From Neoarius graeffei (Eukaryota; Chordata; Actinopteri; Siluriformes; Ariidae), in the NCBI RefSeq assembly GCF_027579695.1, contig NC_083587.1, forward strand, positions 51,763,021-51,827,020: 64,000 nt of DNA, given 5' to 3'. The translations under genes were made by a program, and so were the position numbers. This document shows, piece after piece, positions 11,301 to 21,799 of this stretch. The notes below the pieces were generated by a model that saw only the letters and a list, made by a program, of their open reading frames with translations, had not been told where the DNA came from and searched no databases. The first letter of the stretch is position 1. Each line of letters opens with the position of its first letter.

Positions 11301-12551
11301 GCTCAGTGCGTAAAGGGCAAGGTCAGAAACTACTGTTGAATGTGCGTGACCTTCGAGCCCTCACATGGTACTGCCTGAGAAACCATCATGCTAACGTGAC
11401 AAATATAGCCACATGGGCTTGGGAGTACTTCAGAAAACTGTTGTCACTGAACAGAGTCTGCCGCTACACCCAGAAATGTAACCTGAAACTGTATTACGCA
11501 AAGAGGAAGCCAGTCATCAATTCTACGCAGAAATTACCCAGATTTCTCTGGGTCTGAACTCGTATCAGATGGACCGAAAGACAGTGAAAGCATGTGCTGT
11601 GGTCAGATGAGTCCACATTTCAGTTTGTTTTTGGGAAAATCAGACATCGAGTTCTCAGCCGCCAAAGGTGAACAAGACCATCCAGTTTGTTATCAGAGAA
11701 AGGTGCAAAAGCCAGCATCTGTGATGATTTTTTTTTTGGAGGGGGGATCAATGCCTGTGGCATGAGTAAGTTGCATATGTGCGAAGGTACCATTTATGCA
11801 GAGGCGTATATTGGGATTTTAGAGAGACATATGTTGCCATCAAGGCAACGTCTCTTCCTGGGAAGTCCATGCTTATTTGAGCAGGACAATCCTAGACCTC
11901 ATTCTGCATAGGCTACAATAGCGTGGCTTCGTAGACAGAGTGCGTGCGCTTGACTGGCCTGCTGCCAGTCCAGATCTGTCTCCTAATGTATGGCGCATCA
12001 TGATGAGGAGAATCAGACAACGGCAAGCACGGACTGTTGAGCAGCTGAAGTCTTGTATCAAGCAAGAATGGACAAAAATTCCAATTGCAAAACTACAACA
12101 ATTAGATCCCATACGATTAAAAAGTGATGTAACACAATAGTAATAATGCCTGTGTTCCATGTTTTTTTTTTTTTAAAGTGTGTTGCAGGCATCAAATTCT
12201 AACTTTGTTTTATATTTCCAAAATACAATTAAGTCGGTCAGTAAAACTATTGCAAAACTTTTGCCAGTTAAATAAAGGTTCACGTGAATTAATAAAATCA
12301 CAAATTTTTGTTTTTATTGCATTTTAGAAACTTTTCTGGAAATGAGGTTTGTACAAGCATGGGCCATGCCACTGCAATGCCAGTAACAAACTTTTGCATG
12401 ATCATAGAAGGATTCTTTTACTAAGATACTCACGAAAAGCCGCAAGGCCGAGCATGGGGACTAACAGAGCGTAGTTCCATTTCCCTCCATCAGAACCCTC
12501 ACGTGGCACTGGCCTTATATTCCATCCAGGAGGATCATTCAGGTTGTCCAT
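8398..12551 (-). CDS. ccdc127: CCDC127 homologue, two coding exons
   Basis: Coiled-coil domain-containing protein 127, a small vertebrate protein reported as mitochondrial in mammals; its molecular role is not well defined. Coding exon 1 is 12551-12434 (start ATG at 12551, MDNLNDPPGWNIRP) and ends with donor C|GTGAGT. Exon 2 is 9077-8398 and begins after acceptor CAG at 9078-9080. The split codon gives Arg40 and the conserved FRWIWTRESQ. The joined frame is 265 residues, close to the roughly 260 of human. Residues 25-44 form a hydrophobic stretch (possible membrane anchor), residues about 55-150 a charged coiled coil, and the conserved end is MWLYLKYWRLQVTL. An acceptor just upstream of the ATG (12561) implies a further 5' non-coding exon to the right. 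The 3.36-kb intron holds repeats and a Tc1 relic. Copy 2 has only exon 2. Confidence 0.88.
9120..9868. repeat. Intronic repeat with 285-bp tandem duplication
   Basis: Within the ccdc127 intron, the segment from ATAGCATTAA (9301) to about 9585 is repeated from 9586 to about 9868 with few changes. Copy 2 has the unit once (48587-48850). I do not recognise the family; the hairpin at 9948-10092 may be its terminus. Confidence 0.75.
9948..10092. repeat. Long imperfect inverted repeat (hairpin)
   Basis: The left arm TATTTACCAGCTTA...CTGTATGGTGAAATACTGTGAC is mirrored by GTCACGGTATTTCACCATAC...CCAGCTGGTAAATA on the right. The stem is about 45 bp with mismatches. The loop contains CCTCGGCC repeats. 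The same structure with a shorter loop is in copy 2 (48936-49056). It looks like the fold-back end of a non-autonomous DNA element. Confidence 0.75.
10800..12351 (+). mobile_element. Tc1/mariner-type transposon, decayed
   Basis: The terminal inverted repeats begin CAAACCCCATTTCCAGAAAAG on the left and are mirrored by CTTTTCTGGAAATGAGGTTTG on the right. TA flanks both ends (10798-10799, 12352-12353). Inner parts of the repeats also match (CACGTGAA/CGCGTGAA plus CCTTTATTTAA). The 1.55-kb length is usual for an autonomous Tc1 element, but the transposase is broken. It lies in the ccdc127 intron, antisense to the gene, and is absent from copy 2 because that whole segment is missing. Confidence 0.85.
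11160..12140 (+). pseudogene. Transposase relic of the 10800-12351 element
   Basis: Scattered frames keep Tc1-family landmarks: an SDESTFQF-like stretch near 11607, FEQDNPRPHSA near 11875 (second catalytic aspartate region) and WPAASPDLSPNVWRIM near 11950. In the last motif the usual isoleucine-glutamate pair is missing, removing the catalytic glutamate. Several frameshifts and stops separate the pieces. No product is expected. Confidence 0.75.
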
Positions 12552-13172
12552 GGAGATAATCTGCAATTAAAAGTCAGTCAAACTGTGACACTGGTACTCT
12601 GAAGATTCTTAATACATTTAAAAAAAAAATGCATTTCAGATCATGCACACAGTTTGCTCAGTTGTCCCCATCAGGGTTCATAATGTTTCACTTTGATTCA
12701 CTGGTTGATAAATTACACCTGCTGGGGCAAAACAGCATATCAGGTCTGAATGTTATAGCATTATGCACTGAAGCACAACACCATACATGCCAAGTTATAC
12801 GGTTTCCCCATATTTTGTATGGGAAAATGCAATTTTTTGGCCAATACGGCATACACTGATTTTCATACGGGAAAATTACGTTTTGTATCGGAGATTTTTT
12901 CCGTTACTCAGAGAAAATTTTCTTAGCATCCACCATTTATTTTTTCAAACACATATGCCCATATGCCCAATGAAACGGAACTATTTTCGCTTTATGTGGT
13001 TTTATAGTTGCAACTGTAAAACCACAACGGCAACTGTAGTTAACCGGCGATTTCTGGTTTCGCTTCCCTAAACATTTTAATTGCTGATAGACATTATATG
13101 TAGACACAGATGACCAACACTCGTTACTACCATCAGTCGTCAGTAAACTGGAAAAGTATTGAATGAAGAGTA

Positions 13173-13570
13173 ATGGTGGTAACGACCGTTGGTAACCTCT
13201 CTCTAAAATGTGTAGTAGGGGATGGAAGCAATTTAACAACATCTACATGTTTGCCGTGCTCTGATTTTCTTTTATTGACCAGGAAAATAATCAATGTATA
13301 TTGGGGAAAGGTGTTCGATGTAAAACCTGCTCTGGGTGTTGCCAGGTTTCCAGTGCTGAAACAGCTTTTTACTGCTTTGCTGTGCCTCCCACATAGCAAT
13401 GCAGATAGTGAGAGGGCTTTTTCATTGGTTAGGAAAATTCATACTGAGGACAGAAAATATATGGCTGCAGACACATTAACTGCATATCTGCGAATTAAAA
13501 TGAACTGTGATGAGGAGCTGGGTCCGTCTCAGAAACCGGTCTCTCATTTGGGACATTATGGTCAAAAAAT
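13173..13570 (+). pseudogene. hAT transposase C-terminal (dimerisation) fragment
   Basis: The open frame contains FPVLKQLFTALLCLPHSNAD followed by SERAFSLVRKIHTEDRKYM, the hAT-family C-terminal dimerisation motif (Leu-Pro-His-Ser-Asn, Ser-Glu-Arg-Ala-Phe-Ser). It then reads TLTAYLRIKMN and runs into AT-rich non-coding DNA. Nothing upstream resembles the RNase-H-like catalytic core, so this is a 3' remnant. The last third (from about 13440) recurs at 34930-35060. Confidence 0.8.
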
Positions 13571-14466
13571 AAATGTTCTAATTTTACTATTTTTTTTGCA
13601 TTTACCTAACACTCAATGTTTCTTTTGTCATGTAGAATAAGAATAAAGATAGTATCTTGCTTTATCTGGCCTGCACTGTGGAAATTTTTTTTTTTATTAC
13701 AATTCACATGCTTTCGTTAACTTGATTTCCATATAAAATAACTCCATCATGAAGAATTAAAGCCCCTCCTTCACAGAGGAGTGAAAATATTGAATAAATT
13801 TCCTCTTTTTGATTGCTTGGGTTAAAAATGCCAAGTTATGATGACTGAATTGATTATTCACTTAAATATGAATAATATGATGCATTTTGGGTATTTGATA
13901 TGGCGAAATAGGACACAATGGAACAGGGTATCTGCCCATTTTTCAAGTACAAATTTAAAGACTTTTAAGACCTTTTCAAGACCTCTAAATGGAAAAAATA
14001 AGACTGTACCATGGCAAAAAAAAAGATAAATCCAACAACTTAAAACTGTTTTCTGCAATAGTTTTTTTTACTAACTTTAAGAAGAATGCACCCAATTGGT
14101 GAACAACAGGGTGCATCAATGGCAACTGTTAGACATGCAAACAGCTGAAGCAAAGTCGTGTGTTTTGGGCTGCAGAACTACTGTAGCAACAAGGAGAAGA
14201 CTGGTGTTTACTGGAGAACACACCATGAATCATTTCAAAAACGAAAACAATAAACGGCAAGTAGAACCAGCTGAACAACCTTAGCCGGCATTATTTCAAT
14301 CCCCAAAGATTATCTTTGATGATGTGTCATTTTGTGTCCGACAGCAAAATCAGTCTGAGTGTCGTACAGTATACAGCCGGCTGAGGAAGTTCTCGAGTAT
14401 CTTCTGCATTATAGCAGGTAAAAGCATAAACCTGTTTATGCAGTCATACAATCATCAGAGCGTTAC

Positions 14467-14845
14467 ATCTCATCTCATCTCATTATCTCTAGCCGCTTTA
14501 TCCTTCTACAGGGTCGCAGGCAAGCTGGAGCCTATCCCAGCTGACTACGGGCGAAAGGCGGGGTACACCCTGGACAAGTCGTCAGGTCATCACAGGGCTG
14601 ACACATAGACACAGACAACCATTCACACTCACATTCACACCTACGCTCAATTTAGAGTCACCAGTTAACCTAACCTGCATGTCTTTGGACTGTGGGGGAA
14701 ACTGGAGCACCCGGAGGAAACCCACGCGGACGAGGGGAGAACATGCAAACTCCACACAGAAAGGCCCTCGCCGGCCCCGGGGCTCGAACCCAGGACCTTC
14801 TTGATGTGAGGCGACAGCGCTAACCACTACACCACCGTGCCGCCC
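14467..14845 (-). mobile_element. tRNA-derived SINE in block X1
   Basis: Near full-length member of the same SINE family: head at the right end (GGGCGGCACGGTGGTGTAG on the minus strand), GATGAG tail at the left. In X2 only a 93-bp tail fragment sits at the equivalent place. Confidence 0.85.
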
Positions 14846-14929
14846 GGAACAACAACAAAAACAACAAAAAAATCGGATTTCACAACAAATCGGATATGGG
14901 TCGTTTCAGGTTGCAGTCTGAACGTAGTG
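14846..14929. mobile_element. Right-end remnant of the 1.2-kb TIR element
   Basis: The end TGCAGTCTGAACGTAGTG followed by TAA matches the right end of the complete element at 50929-52130 in copy 2. The left end is missing and a SINE abuts it. Confidence 0.75.
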
Positions 14930-15465
14930 TAACACACACACACGCGGGCGCCTCGTGTCCGTGAAAAACCAGTTTCCCAGTCTGCCGTGTTCCCAGCGCT
15001 GCGTTATTGTCTTTAAACACATTTGTGCGATCCAACGCTTTTTATCGCAAACGATTCTTCTCCTTATTTTGGGGGTATTTATCATCCCCCAACCACTTGT
15101 CGTTAAACAGACATCTTCCCATAATTATCAACGCTTTCTAGCGCCCGCGCAAACTACCTGCGTATCTCTCAGTCTTCACAACCACCACACCACACCACAC
15201 TTCCTCCAGTAGCCTCCTAACGTTAGTTCTTGATCTACAGAACGCACAGAACCAATGCTGCCCCAAAAGGTACGCTGGTCACTTTTAAAATTACGGTTAA
15301 AAAAAATACCCCAAACCGGATGGAGACATTTCACTCATTCGGTCCAATATTAAATTTAATACCTCCCTTTCGAAAATTCCAGTCATTCCAAACAATTTAA
15401 GACGTTTTTAGGCCTTGAAAACCGAAAGTTGTATTTAAGACTTTTTAAGGACCGTGGGAAGCCTG

Positions 15466-16263
15466 AATAATTGGTGAATTATGGTATCAATCAGTCTGTT
15501 TTACTATATTTTTGAACTTTTGCCTCAGTATATCAAGTATTGATTACTTTTGATTCATAGACAATATGCATACGTTGTGAATTCGGAAACAAATGCAATA
15601 AAGATTGTTGGGTTACAAATAGTTTATTTGTGGGTTTTTTTCCTCAAATATTTCTTCAGACAAGTCAAAATCACATTCGGACAAGTAAATTTCCTGTCAA
15701 CTTGCCCGACAGGACAAGTGGTTTCAAAAGTTAATGTAGAGCCCTGAACACCACCGTGCCGCCCCACTGCTGTTATATTTCAAGTAATTTTCTCTGGTGG
15801 AATGTAATATTTTAGGTGATGTCAACCCTTGTCAAATAGAACTTTGTGGAGTTTTTATGAACTATTTAAGATTAATACATTTTATTTGCAAAATTTACAT
15901 CAATAATTCTGGTATTACTGATACAATGTATCTTAAATAATTAAGTTTATAGTTCAGTCAGTCATTCTCTTTAGTAGATAATTGTTTACTTGACTGTACA
16001 TACACACAGTCCTTTTTAATTCAGTTGTTTTCTCTGGGATCTAAAATTTCTTTATATTCAGCACATGCTCATTTGATCCCTTTAACTTGATGCAGTGTGA
16101 TAAATATGTCGATTACAATAGGAGTGTATAGTGTGGAATAAAACAATCAGTGCTTTGGATTACATATTGGAATTTTTTCTCGTGTATAAGGGCTCATGGG
16201 TGCATGTGGACATGGGGGCATGGGGAACCAAAGGTTGACATGTATGCAACACTGTGGTTCCTA
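15466..16263. other. Gene-free stretch
   Basis: AT-rich sequence shared with copy 2 (52678-53482). A fragment ACACCACCGTGCCGCCCC near 15750 looks like a leftover SINE head of under 20 bp. Otherwise I see nothing. Confidence 0.45.
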
Positions 16264-16783
16264 CACTACCGTTCAAAAGTTTGGGGTCACTTTGAAATGT
16301 CCTTATTTTTGAAAGAAAAGCACTGTTCTTTTCAATGAAGATCACTTTAAACTAATCAGAAATCCACTCTATACATTGCTAATGTGGTAAATGACTATTC
16401 TAGCTGCAAATGTCTGGTTTTTGGTGCAATATCTCCATAGAGGCCCATTTCCAGCAACTCTCACTCCAGTGTTCTAATGGTACAATGTGTTTGCTCATTG
16501 CCTCAGAAGGCTAATGGATGATTAGAAAACCCTTGTACAATCATGTTAGCACAGCTGAAAACAGTTGAGCTCTTTAGAGAAGCTATAAAACTGACCTTCC
16601 TTTGAGCAGATTGAGTTTCTGGAGCATCACATTTGTGGGGTCGATTAAATGCTCAAAATGGCCAGAAAAATGTCTTGACTATATTTTCTATTCATTTTAC
16701 AACTTATGGTGGTAAATAAAACTGTGACTTTTCATGGAAAACACACAATTGTCTGGGTGACCCCAAACTTTTGAACGGTAGTG
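16264..16783. mobile_element. Tc1-type MITE, 520 bp
   Basis: The terminal repeats CACTACCGTTCAAAAGTTTG and their mirror CAAACTTTTGAACGGTAGTG are flanked by TA on both sides (16262-16263, 16784-16785). There is no coding capacity. The copy-2 counterpart is 53483-54010. Confidence 0.9.
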
Positions 16784-17568
16784 TAAATATTATACTTTGG
16801 GTGCATTTTTGCTCAAACCGACCGCATATGGCATTGTAAACACACAGTAAATACAGGCTTTACTCAGACAGTAAACAAAAACATTCTTACAAAACTAGAC
16901 TCCAGGTTACACCAAGTCATTTCTATACAATGCTAAGCTAATGCTAATTTTCTCTTCAGGTCAACAGTGACTGTCTGCACATTTGACTTAAATACAAAAC
17001 ATTTTACTTCAATCATTTATAACTTGGTAATAAATTAAGCTTTTTTTTTTTTTTCAACCAACACCTATTTTACTTACCTTGAGAAAAAGCACTAAACACT
17101 CACAAACTGTTTCTTCTCTAAGGTGCTCTCGGCGCCGGGCAAAGATACGCTGTGAACGTTAGTTACACAACCAACGTCAAACAAACTTGTTTTTCTTGTC
17201 ATGGGGGTGGGAGGGAGGTGTGTGTGTGGGGGGGGGGGGAATTTGATATTTCAAATGTTGTATTTTTGATTGATATTAAACAACTTTTTTATTAACATTC
17301 TAAGTGTGTAATTAAATTTATTTCACTCTATTATTCGTTTAAACTTGCTCAAATTAATTTCTCTTGATAATGCAGTGGTAATACTTTGTCTTTGGACTCC
17401 CCCGTGTTACGGAGCGCATTGGTACAGTCCGATGATGAGCCTCAGTTGTGTTTATAAATATAGAAGTTCACCTGCAGAATTTCCTTCTTATTATTTTTGC
17501 TGGTCAGAGAAGTGCATAGTTCATGATGTAGAGTTTAAGGGGATAACTTTTTTTGACAGAGACAACTG
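16784..17568. other. Gene-free stretch
   Basis: AT-rich DNA with a G-run at 17230-17239. A 91-codon open frame at 17345-17620 is conserved in copy 2 but crosses into the L1 relic in a different frame, so I do not call it. Confidence 0.45.
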
Positions 17569-19219
17569 GCAGATGACATTTTATTCCTGCAAGACAAAAA
17601 TCAACTATCTCATGCCTTAACTCTGGTTGAGCATCTCTCTAATGCCTCAGGCCTTAAACTGAACATTTCCAAGTGTGAGATATTATCCTTACCAGTGGCG
17701 GCTGCTGGTTTTAAAACAGGGGAAGCCCATTTTACGCATTCATCATAAAACCTGTAGGCCGGATATCAAAGCATAGAAAAGTGTGCCCCATTAGCACAGT
17801 GAACTAGACAACCCTACCTAGTGGCAGAAAGTATTTTTGCTTGTACGTTTCATGTTATAGTCTGGCTTGCCAGGCTAGTGCCTCATATCCTTAATCAAAA
17901 ATATCAAACATCCAAAAATCACTGGCTATTCAACGAAGAGCCTTGAACATCATACCCTGATATACAACACAGAGTCTTTAACACAACACCCAGCTGTGCA
18001 ACACATCCTTGAACATCTTCTGCAACACAGTCTGGAAATTCATAACCAGGTAGGCTATGCAACACACGGAACCTCGAATATTATACCCAGGTATAACCTA
18101 TAACACAGAGCCCACCATTCTCTTAACATTACTGAACAATATACACACTTCAGATTCATGAACATGAACACTATTTATACACAAATTCTGCCCTCCGCTC
18201 CTTTTCCAGAAAATGGTCTGTGACCCTGTCATACCAGCTGGTTGTGCTTTCCAGAGACTTCACCAATTTCTGTTAGCAGCTAGCACTGCAGATCCCAATA
18301 AGGCTCAAGCTAGCCTACAACTGCAAATGAAATAAACGAGTGAATTCACAAAAGATCAAACTGATAGAATGGATGAAAGTTAACGGAGCACAACGAGTAA
18401 TATTTACATTTATTTACAGAGTAATGTACAGAGACATCAATGAGAAGAAACGTTTATATGAAAAGAAATTCGGACAGCACTTTGGCACACAACTACACTT
18501 TCTCGACATCGGCTAGGGACTGACTGATCATACTTCCGTGTTCCTCACCGAAGTACCGCCCTCCTCATGTCTTTGAAACACTACCTCCAATAATCCTTTA
18601 TCAGCCTGGCTTCTTGTCCCTCCCACTGTCTCGTTTAGTCCCAGAGAAGCCCGGCTTCCCTGGAAGTGACGATTTTGTTGATTTTAACCAATAACAACTA
18701 GCCGAAATTGGCTGTTCCGAGCCGTCTCGTAGACTGCAATGGATACCCGGCTGCCAGTCAGTGTTGCCAGATACTGCTGACGTTTTCCATCCCAAAATAT
18801 ATTCAAAACCCGCCAAAATGCACTTAAAACCGCCCAATCTGGCAACACTGCTGCCAGTCCATAGAGCCCATTGAAATAAGAAAGGTTACAGCCTGGCAGC
18901 AAAGGTGATTCTCGTAGCGAACTGCAAGTTTGTCAGACATCACTCAAATAAGTTACAGGATAGTTATGAACATAAATACAATCTTGGGCATATATTATGT
19001 TATGCAAGTTATTGTTTTAATGAGAATTCAACGTTGTAGACGCCGCAGTTTGGGGAGAGAATTTTAGGGGAAGCTCGGCTTCCCTTGTTGTCTCTGAGAA
19101 ATCGCCCCTGATCCTTACACAAGTGTGATGATACTAGTAGAAGCAATATTCCTATAAAACACACAGTTAAATATTTAGGAATTCAGATAACCAAGGATTC
19201 TAAAGATAGACAGCACTTA
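17569..19219 (+). pseudogene. L1-like reverse transcriptase relic split by a hAT MITE
   Basis: 17569-17692 reads ADDILFLQDKNQLSHALTL then ASGLKLNISKCEIL, the non-LTR reverse transcriptase segment around the FADD active site. After the hAT insertion the frame resumes at 19111 with a KHTVKYLGIQITKDSKDRQ-like segment, the typical continuation in L1-type enzymes. It is then cut by a Tc1 fragment at 19220. The two halves rejoin across the 8-bp target duplication. Copy 2 carries the same relic (54775-56831). Confidence 0.8.
17693..19110. mobile_element. hAT MITE with 8-bp target duplication
   Basis: It begins CAGTGGCGGCTGCTGG and ends AAATCGCCCCTG. Both ends carry a GGGGAAGC-type inner motif. ATCCTTAC is repeated exactly on both sides (17685-17692 and 19111-19118). 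The length is 1418 bp with no transposase. The copy-2 equivalent has the same target duplication plus a SINE. Confidence 0.93.
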
Positions 19220-19716
19220 CAGTGGTGTTTGAAAGTTTGTGAACCCTTTAGAATTTTCTATATTTCTGCATAAATATGACCTAAAACATTATCAGATTTT
19301 CACACAAGTCCTAAAAGTAGATCAAGAGAACCCAGTTAAACAAATGAGACAAAAAATATTATACTTGGTCATTTATTTATTGAGGAAAATGATCCAATAT
19401 TACATATCTGTGAGTGGCAAAAGTATGTGAACCTCTAGGATTAGAAGTTAATTTGAAGGTGAAATTAGAGTCAGGTGTTTTCAATCAATGGGATGACAAT
19501 CAGGTGTGAGTGGGCACCCTGTTTTATTTAAAGAACAGGGATCTATCAAAGTCTGATCTTCACAACACATGTTTGTGGAAGTGGATCATGGCACAAACAA
19601 GGGAGATTTCTGAGGACCTTAGAAAAAGCGTTGTTGATGCTCATCATGCTGAGAAAGGTTACAAAACCATCTCTAAAGAGTTTGGACTCCACCAATCCAC
19701 AGTTAGACAGATTGTT
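19220..19716 (+). mobile_element. Tc1 transposon, 5' fragment with transposase start
   Basis: It starts at a TA with CAGTGGTGTTTGAAAGTTTG and keeps the left terminal repeat and 5' UTR. From 19588 it encodes 43 residues of transposase (MAQTREISEDLRKSVV, then KGYKTISKEFGLHQSTVRQI), the first helix-turn-helix of the paired-type DNA-binding domain. The frame is cut at 19716 by a LINE end. Nothing after the LINE resumes the element. Confidence 0.88.
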
Positions 19717-20118
19717 CTCATCTCATCTCATCTCATCTCATCTTCATCCGCTTATTCGGAGCCGGGTCGCGGAGGCAGCAGTCTGAGCATGGACGCCCAA
19801 ACTTCCCTCTCCCCAGACACCTCGGCCAGCTCCTCGGGAAGAACACCGAGGTATTCCCAAGCCAGCCGAGAGACATAGTCCCTCCAGCGTGTCCTGGGTC
19901 TTCCCCAGGGCCTCCTCCCGGGGGGACATACCTGGAACACCTCCCCAGGGAGGCGTCCAGGAGCCATCCGAAAGAGATGCCCGAGCCACCTCCGCTGATT
20001 CCTTTTGATGTGGAGGAGCAGCGGCTCTTCTCCGAGTTCCTCCCGAGTGACTGTGCTTCTCACCCTATCTCTAAGGGAGCGCCCAGCCACCCTGCGAAGG
20101 AAACTCATTTCGGCCGCT
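19717..20118 (-). mobile_element. LINE 3' end (Rex1/CR1-group-like), 5'-truncated
   Basis: The minus strand encodes the end of a non-LTR retrotransposon ORF: MSFLRRVAGRSLRDR, KRNQRRWLGHLFRMAPGRLP, GRRPWGRPRTRWRDYVSRLA, and RLLPPRPGSE at the stop. It then carries a short 3' UTR with AAGCGGATGAAGATGAGATG. The tail of GATGAG repeats lies at its left edge. In copy 2 element B inserted into it; here it is the uninterrupted site. The clade name is a recollection and not certain. Confidence 0.8.
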
Positions 20119-20630
20119 AGTTCACCAAACCCCTTATGGAAATTAATGAAACAAGGACCGTGACGTCACCCGGTATGGCGCAGCCGGGGCCCCACCCCAC
20201 CCTGGATTTACAGCGCAGCACCTTTACTGCTGTTTCTGTGTGAGTCGTTTACACCAACATTTATTCACGATGAGAAAGACACAGACAATTTGTGCAGCAT
20301 TTTTCAATTGAGGAGTTTATTTCTGCAAAAGTTTCTCATTTCCAGTCAGGACATGTCGATGTGACTGAGGGACGACCTGAAAGAGAAAAGCAGAGGAGAG
20401 ATTTTTTTTAGAACAATAATCATCAAACCTTTTATCCTGGTGTATAATATTCCCATTGCACTATTCTAGATCATATTACTGCGTTCAAAAGTATTCGCTC
20501 CACATGTGCTTTGCTTAGTAGCGAGCTCGTGAGGTAGTTAACAAGACCCATTCTGTAAGACATTACAAATATGACTGTGACTCACTCTGAGCTCCCTGAC
20601 CACTGCACCCGTCTCCTTCTCCTCAACCTT

Positions 20631-21660
20631 CTACTTTGCCTCCAGCATGTCATCCACCTGCCCCTCATCCTTTTGGAACCCCATTTCCTCTATTAGTTCT
20701 CCCCAAGGGAGTAACATTGGAGTTGGGGGTCTGGATGGGATTGGGTCGATGCTGTCCATTATCTCGCCCCACATCAGTGCCTTTGGACTTGCGGTTCTGG
20801 AGGACAAAGGCTCCTCAATGCCCACAGTTTCAGGTGGCAGACTGGAGGTGGGTTGAGGTTCGGGCTCTGATTCAGTTGGTGCTGGTGGTTCTGGTGCCAC
20901 ATGTAGATCAGGACAAGAAGGAGATAAAATGGAACGTTAAGACAGAGAAAACATTACAACATTAAAGAATTGTGCAAAGGAACCAACAGCGGAAAATTGA
21001 GATTTTAATTTTGTTTACCGAGTGTGAGCACGTCAGTGGCATGAGCCTGAGCAGTGATCACACAGCCATCATCTACACATCCACCTTCAGGTGGTGTCAC
21101 AGGAGACACAGCGTTTCCTCCCAGAATCTCCTCCTGGACGGACGGGACGTGGCGTTCGTTCATCCCCATCATTGTGGGTGGAGGGTAATAGGAGGCGGAT
21201 CTCAGAACGGGGTGGGACGGGGGGTAGAACTGGTCTGGCATGATGAAGTAGGTCGGGGGGTAGAACTGCGGTGGTAGGATGGGGTAGAACAGGGGGTTGA
21301 AGTGAGCAGCCTGAGACTGGAACTGAAGAAAGAAACAGAGTTGGATTTTAGAGAAACACATTATTTCTTCAGCAACAAGAATTAGAAAAAAATGAACAGG
21401 TCCATACTGAGGCCTACTGATGAAATAATTCCATTTCTCTGAATAAACAGGTCTGGATATATTACTGATTGGACTGTATCTTCTGCTTCTGAGTTAAATC
21501 ATCGTGTCCAAGGCTTTAGCGCTCCCGAGCAGACAATAGGCTACTTGTCTTACTGAATATTACAATGAGAAAATCCCAGTGGTTCTGTCATATGAACCCT
21601 GACCATCAAATTTACTCCACATCGCCATCTTCAGAAGGGCATCTGGTTACAACTTACCAT
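20631..21660 (-). CDS. Unrecognised Pro/Tyr-rich protein, three coding exons
   Basis: Inferred by splice sites. Exon 1 contributes only the ATG (21660-21658), directly followed by donor GTAAGTT. Exon 2 is 21322-21019 after acceptor TTTCTTTCTTCAG and ends CTCG|GTAAAC. Exon 3 is 20890-20631 after CACCAG, ending TAG. Phases agree, and the product would be 188 residues. Exon 2 is rich in Phe/Tyr-Pro-Pro (NPLFYPILPPQFYPP, ASYYPPP). Exon 3 is acidic and Pro/Ser-rich (PEPPAPTESEPEP, SRPPTPMLLPWGELIEEMG). No fold, signal peptide or membrane segment is evident, and it is probably disordered. The aromatic-proline pattern recalls germ-plasm organisers such as Bucky ball, but I would not assign it. Exon 3 and the start of exon 2 are repeated in copy 2 with open frames. 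Confidence 0.6.
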
Positions 21661-21782
21661 TTTCGATAGAGGATGGTGTAAAGCGTGAAAAGTGAAGTTT
21701 GAAGACAGAGAGATGTGAAGCATCGAGTGAGAGATGTGAAGTGTGAACTGTGGAGTGTGGAATGGAGTGTGTGTGTGTGTGT

Positions 21783-21793
21783 CATATATATGT
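21783..21793 (-). promoter_or_regulatory. Possible TATA box of the Pro/Tyr-rich gene
   Basis: CATATATATGA on the minus strand lies about 125 bases upstream of the ATG, which would give a 5' UTR near 95 bases. It sits beside a GT run, so it may be chance. Confidence 0.25.
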
Positions 21794-21799
21794 ATCGTT

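Larger units (their letters stand above)
13924..15465. mobile_element. hAT-like TIR element, block X1
   Basis: It starts CAGGGTATCTGC and ends in a diverged AGCCTG. The complete relative at 35430-37191 begins CAGGGTATCTGC and ends GCGGGAACCCTG. Both ends carry a matching run of AAGACTTTTTAAGG type sequence. X1 shares its left flank with 35430 and its right flank with copy 2 (52678 onward), so it is a recombinant or has been internally replaced. Confidence 0.6.
1..21096. repeat. Segmental duplication, copy 1
   Basis: The first bases recur at 37708 and the similarity runs, with interruptions, to the end of the window (64000 pairs with 21096). In non-coding stretches such as 61-660 I count about 1% substitutions. 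Differences are mainly insertions present in one copy only: SINEs, element B, a 651-bp hAT-like insert, and loss of about 4.2 kb including ccdc127 exon 1 in copy 2. The left edge of the duplication is outside the window. Confidence 0.95.

Noticed and set aside
17345-17620. 91-codon open frame as a host gene
   Set aside because: Runs out of frame across the L1 reverse transcriptase relic; conserved only through the duplication.
19717-19745. CRISPR or satellite array (CTCAT repeats)
   Set aside because: Short LINE/SINE tail repeats with no spacers.
20631-21660. Assignment to Bucky ball/Velo family
   Set aside because: Only a general aromatic-proline flavour; no specific motif I can verify.
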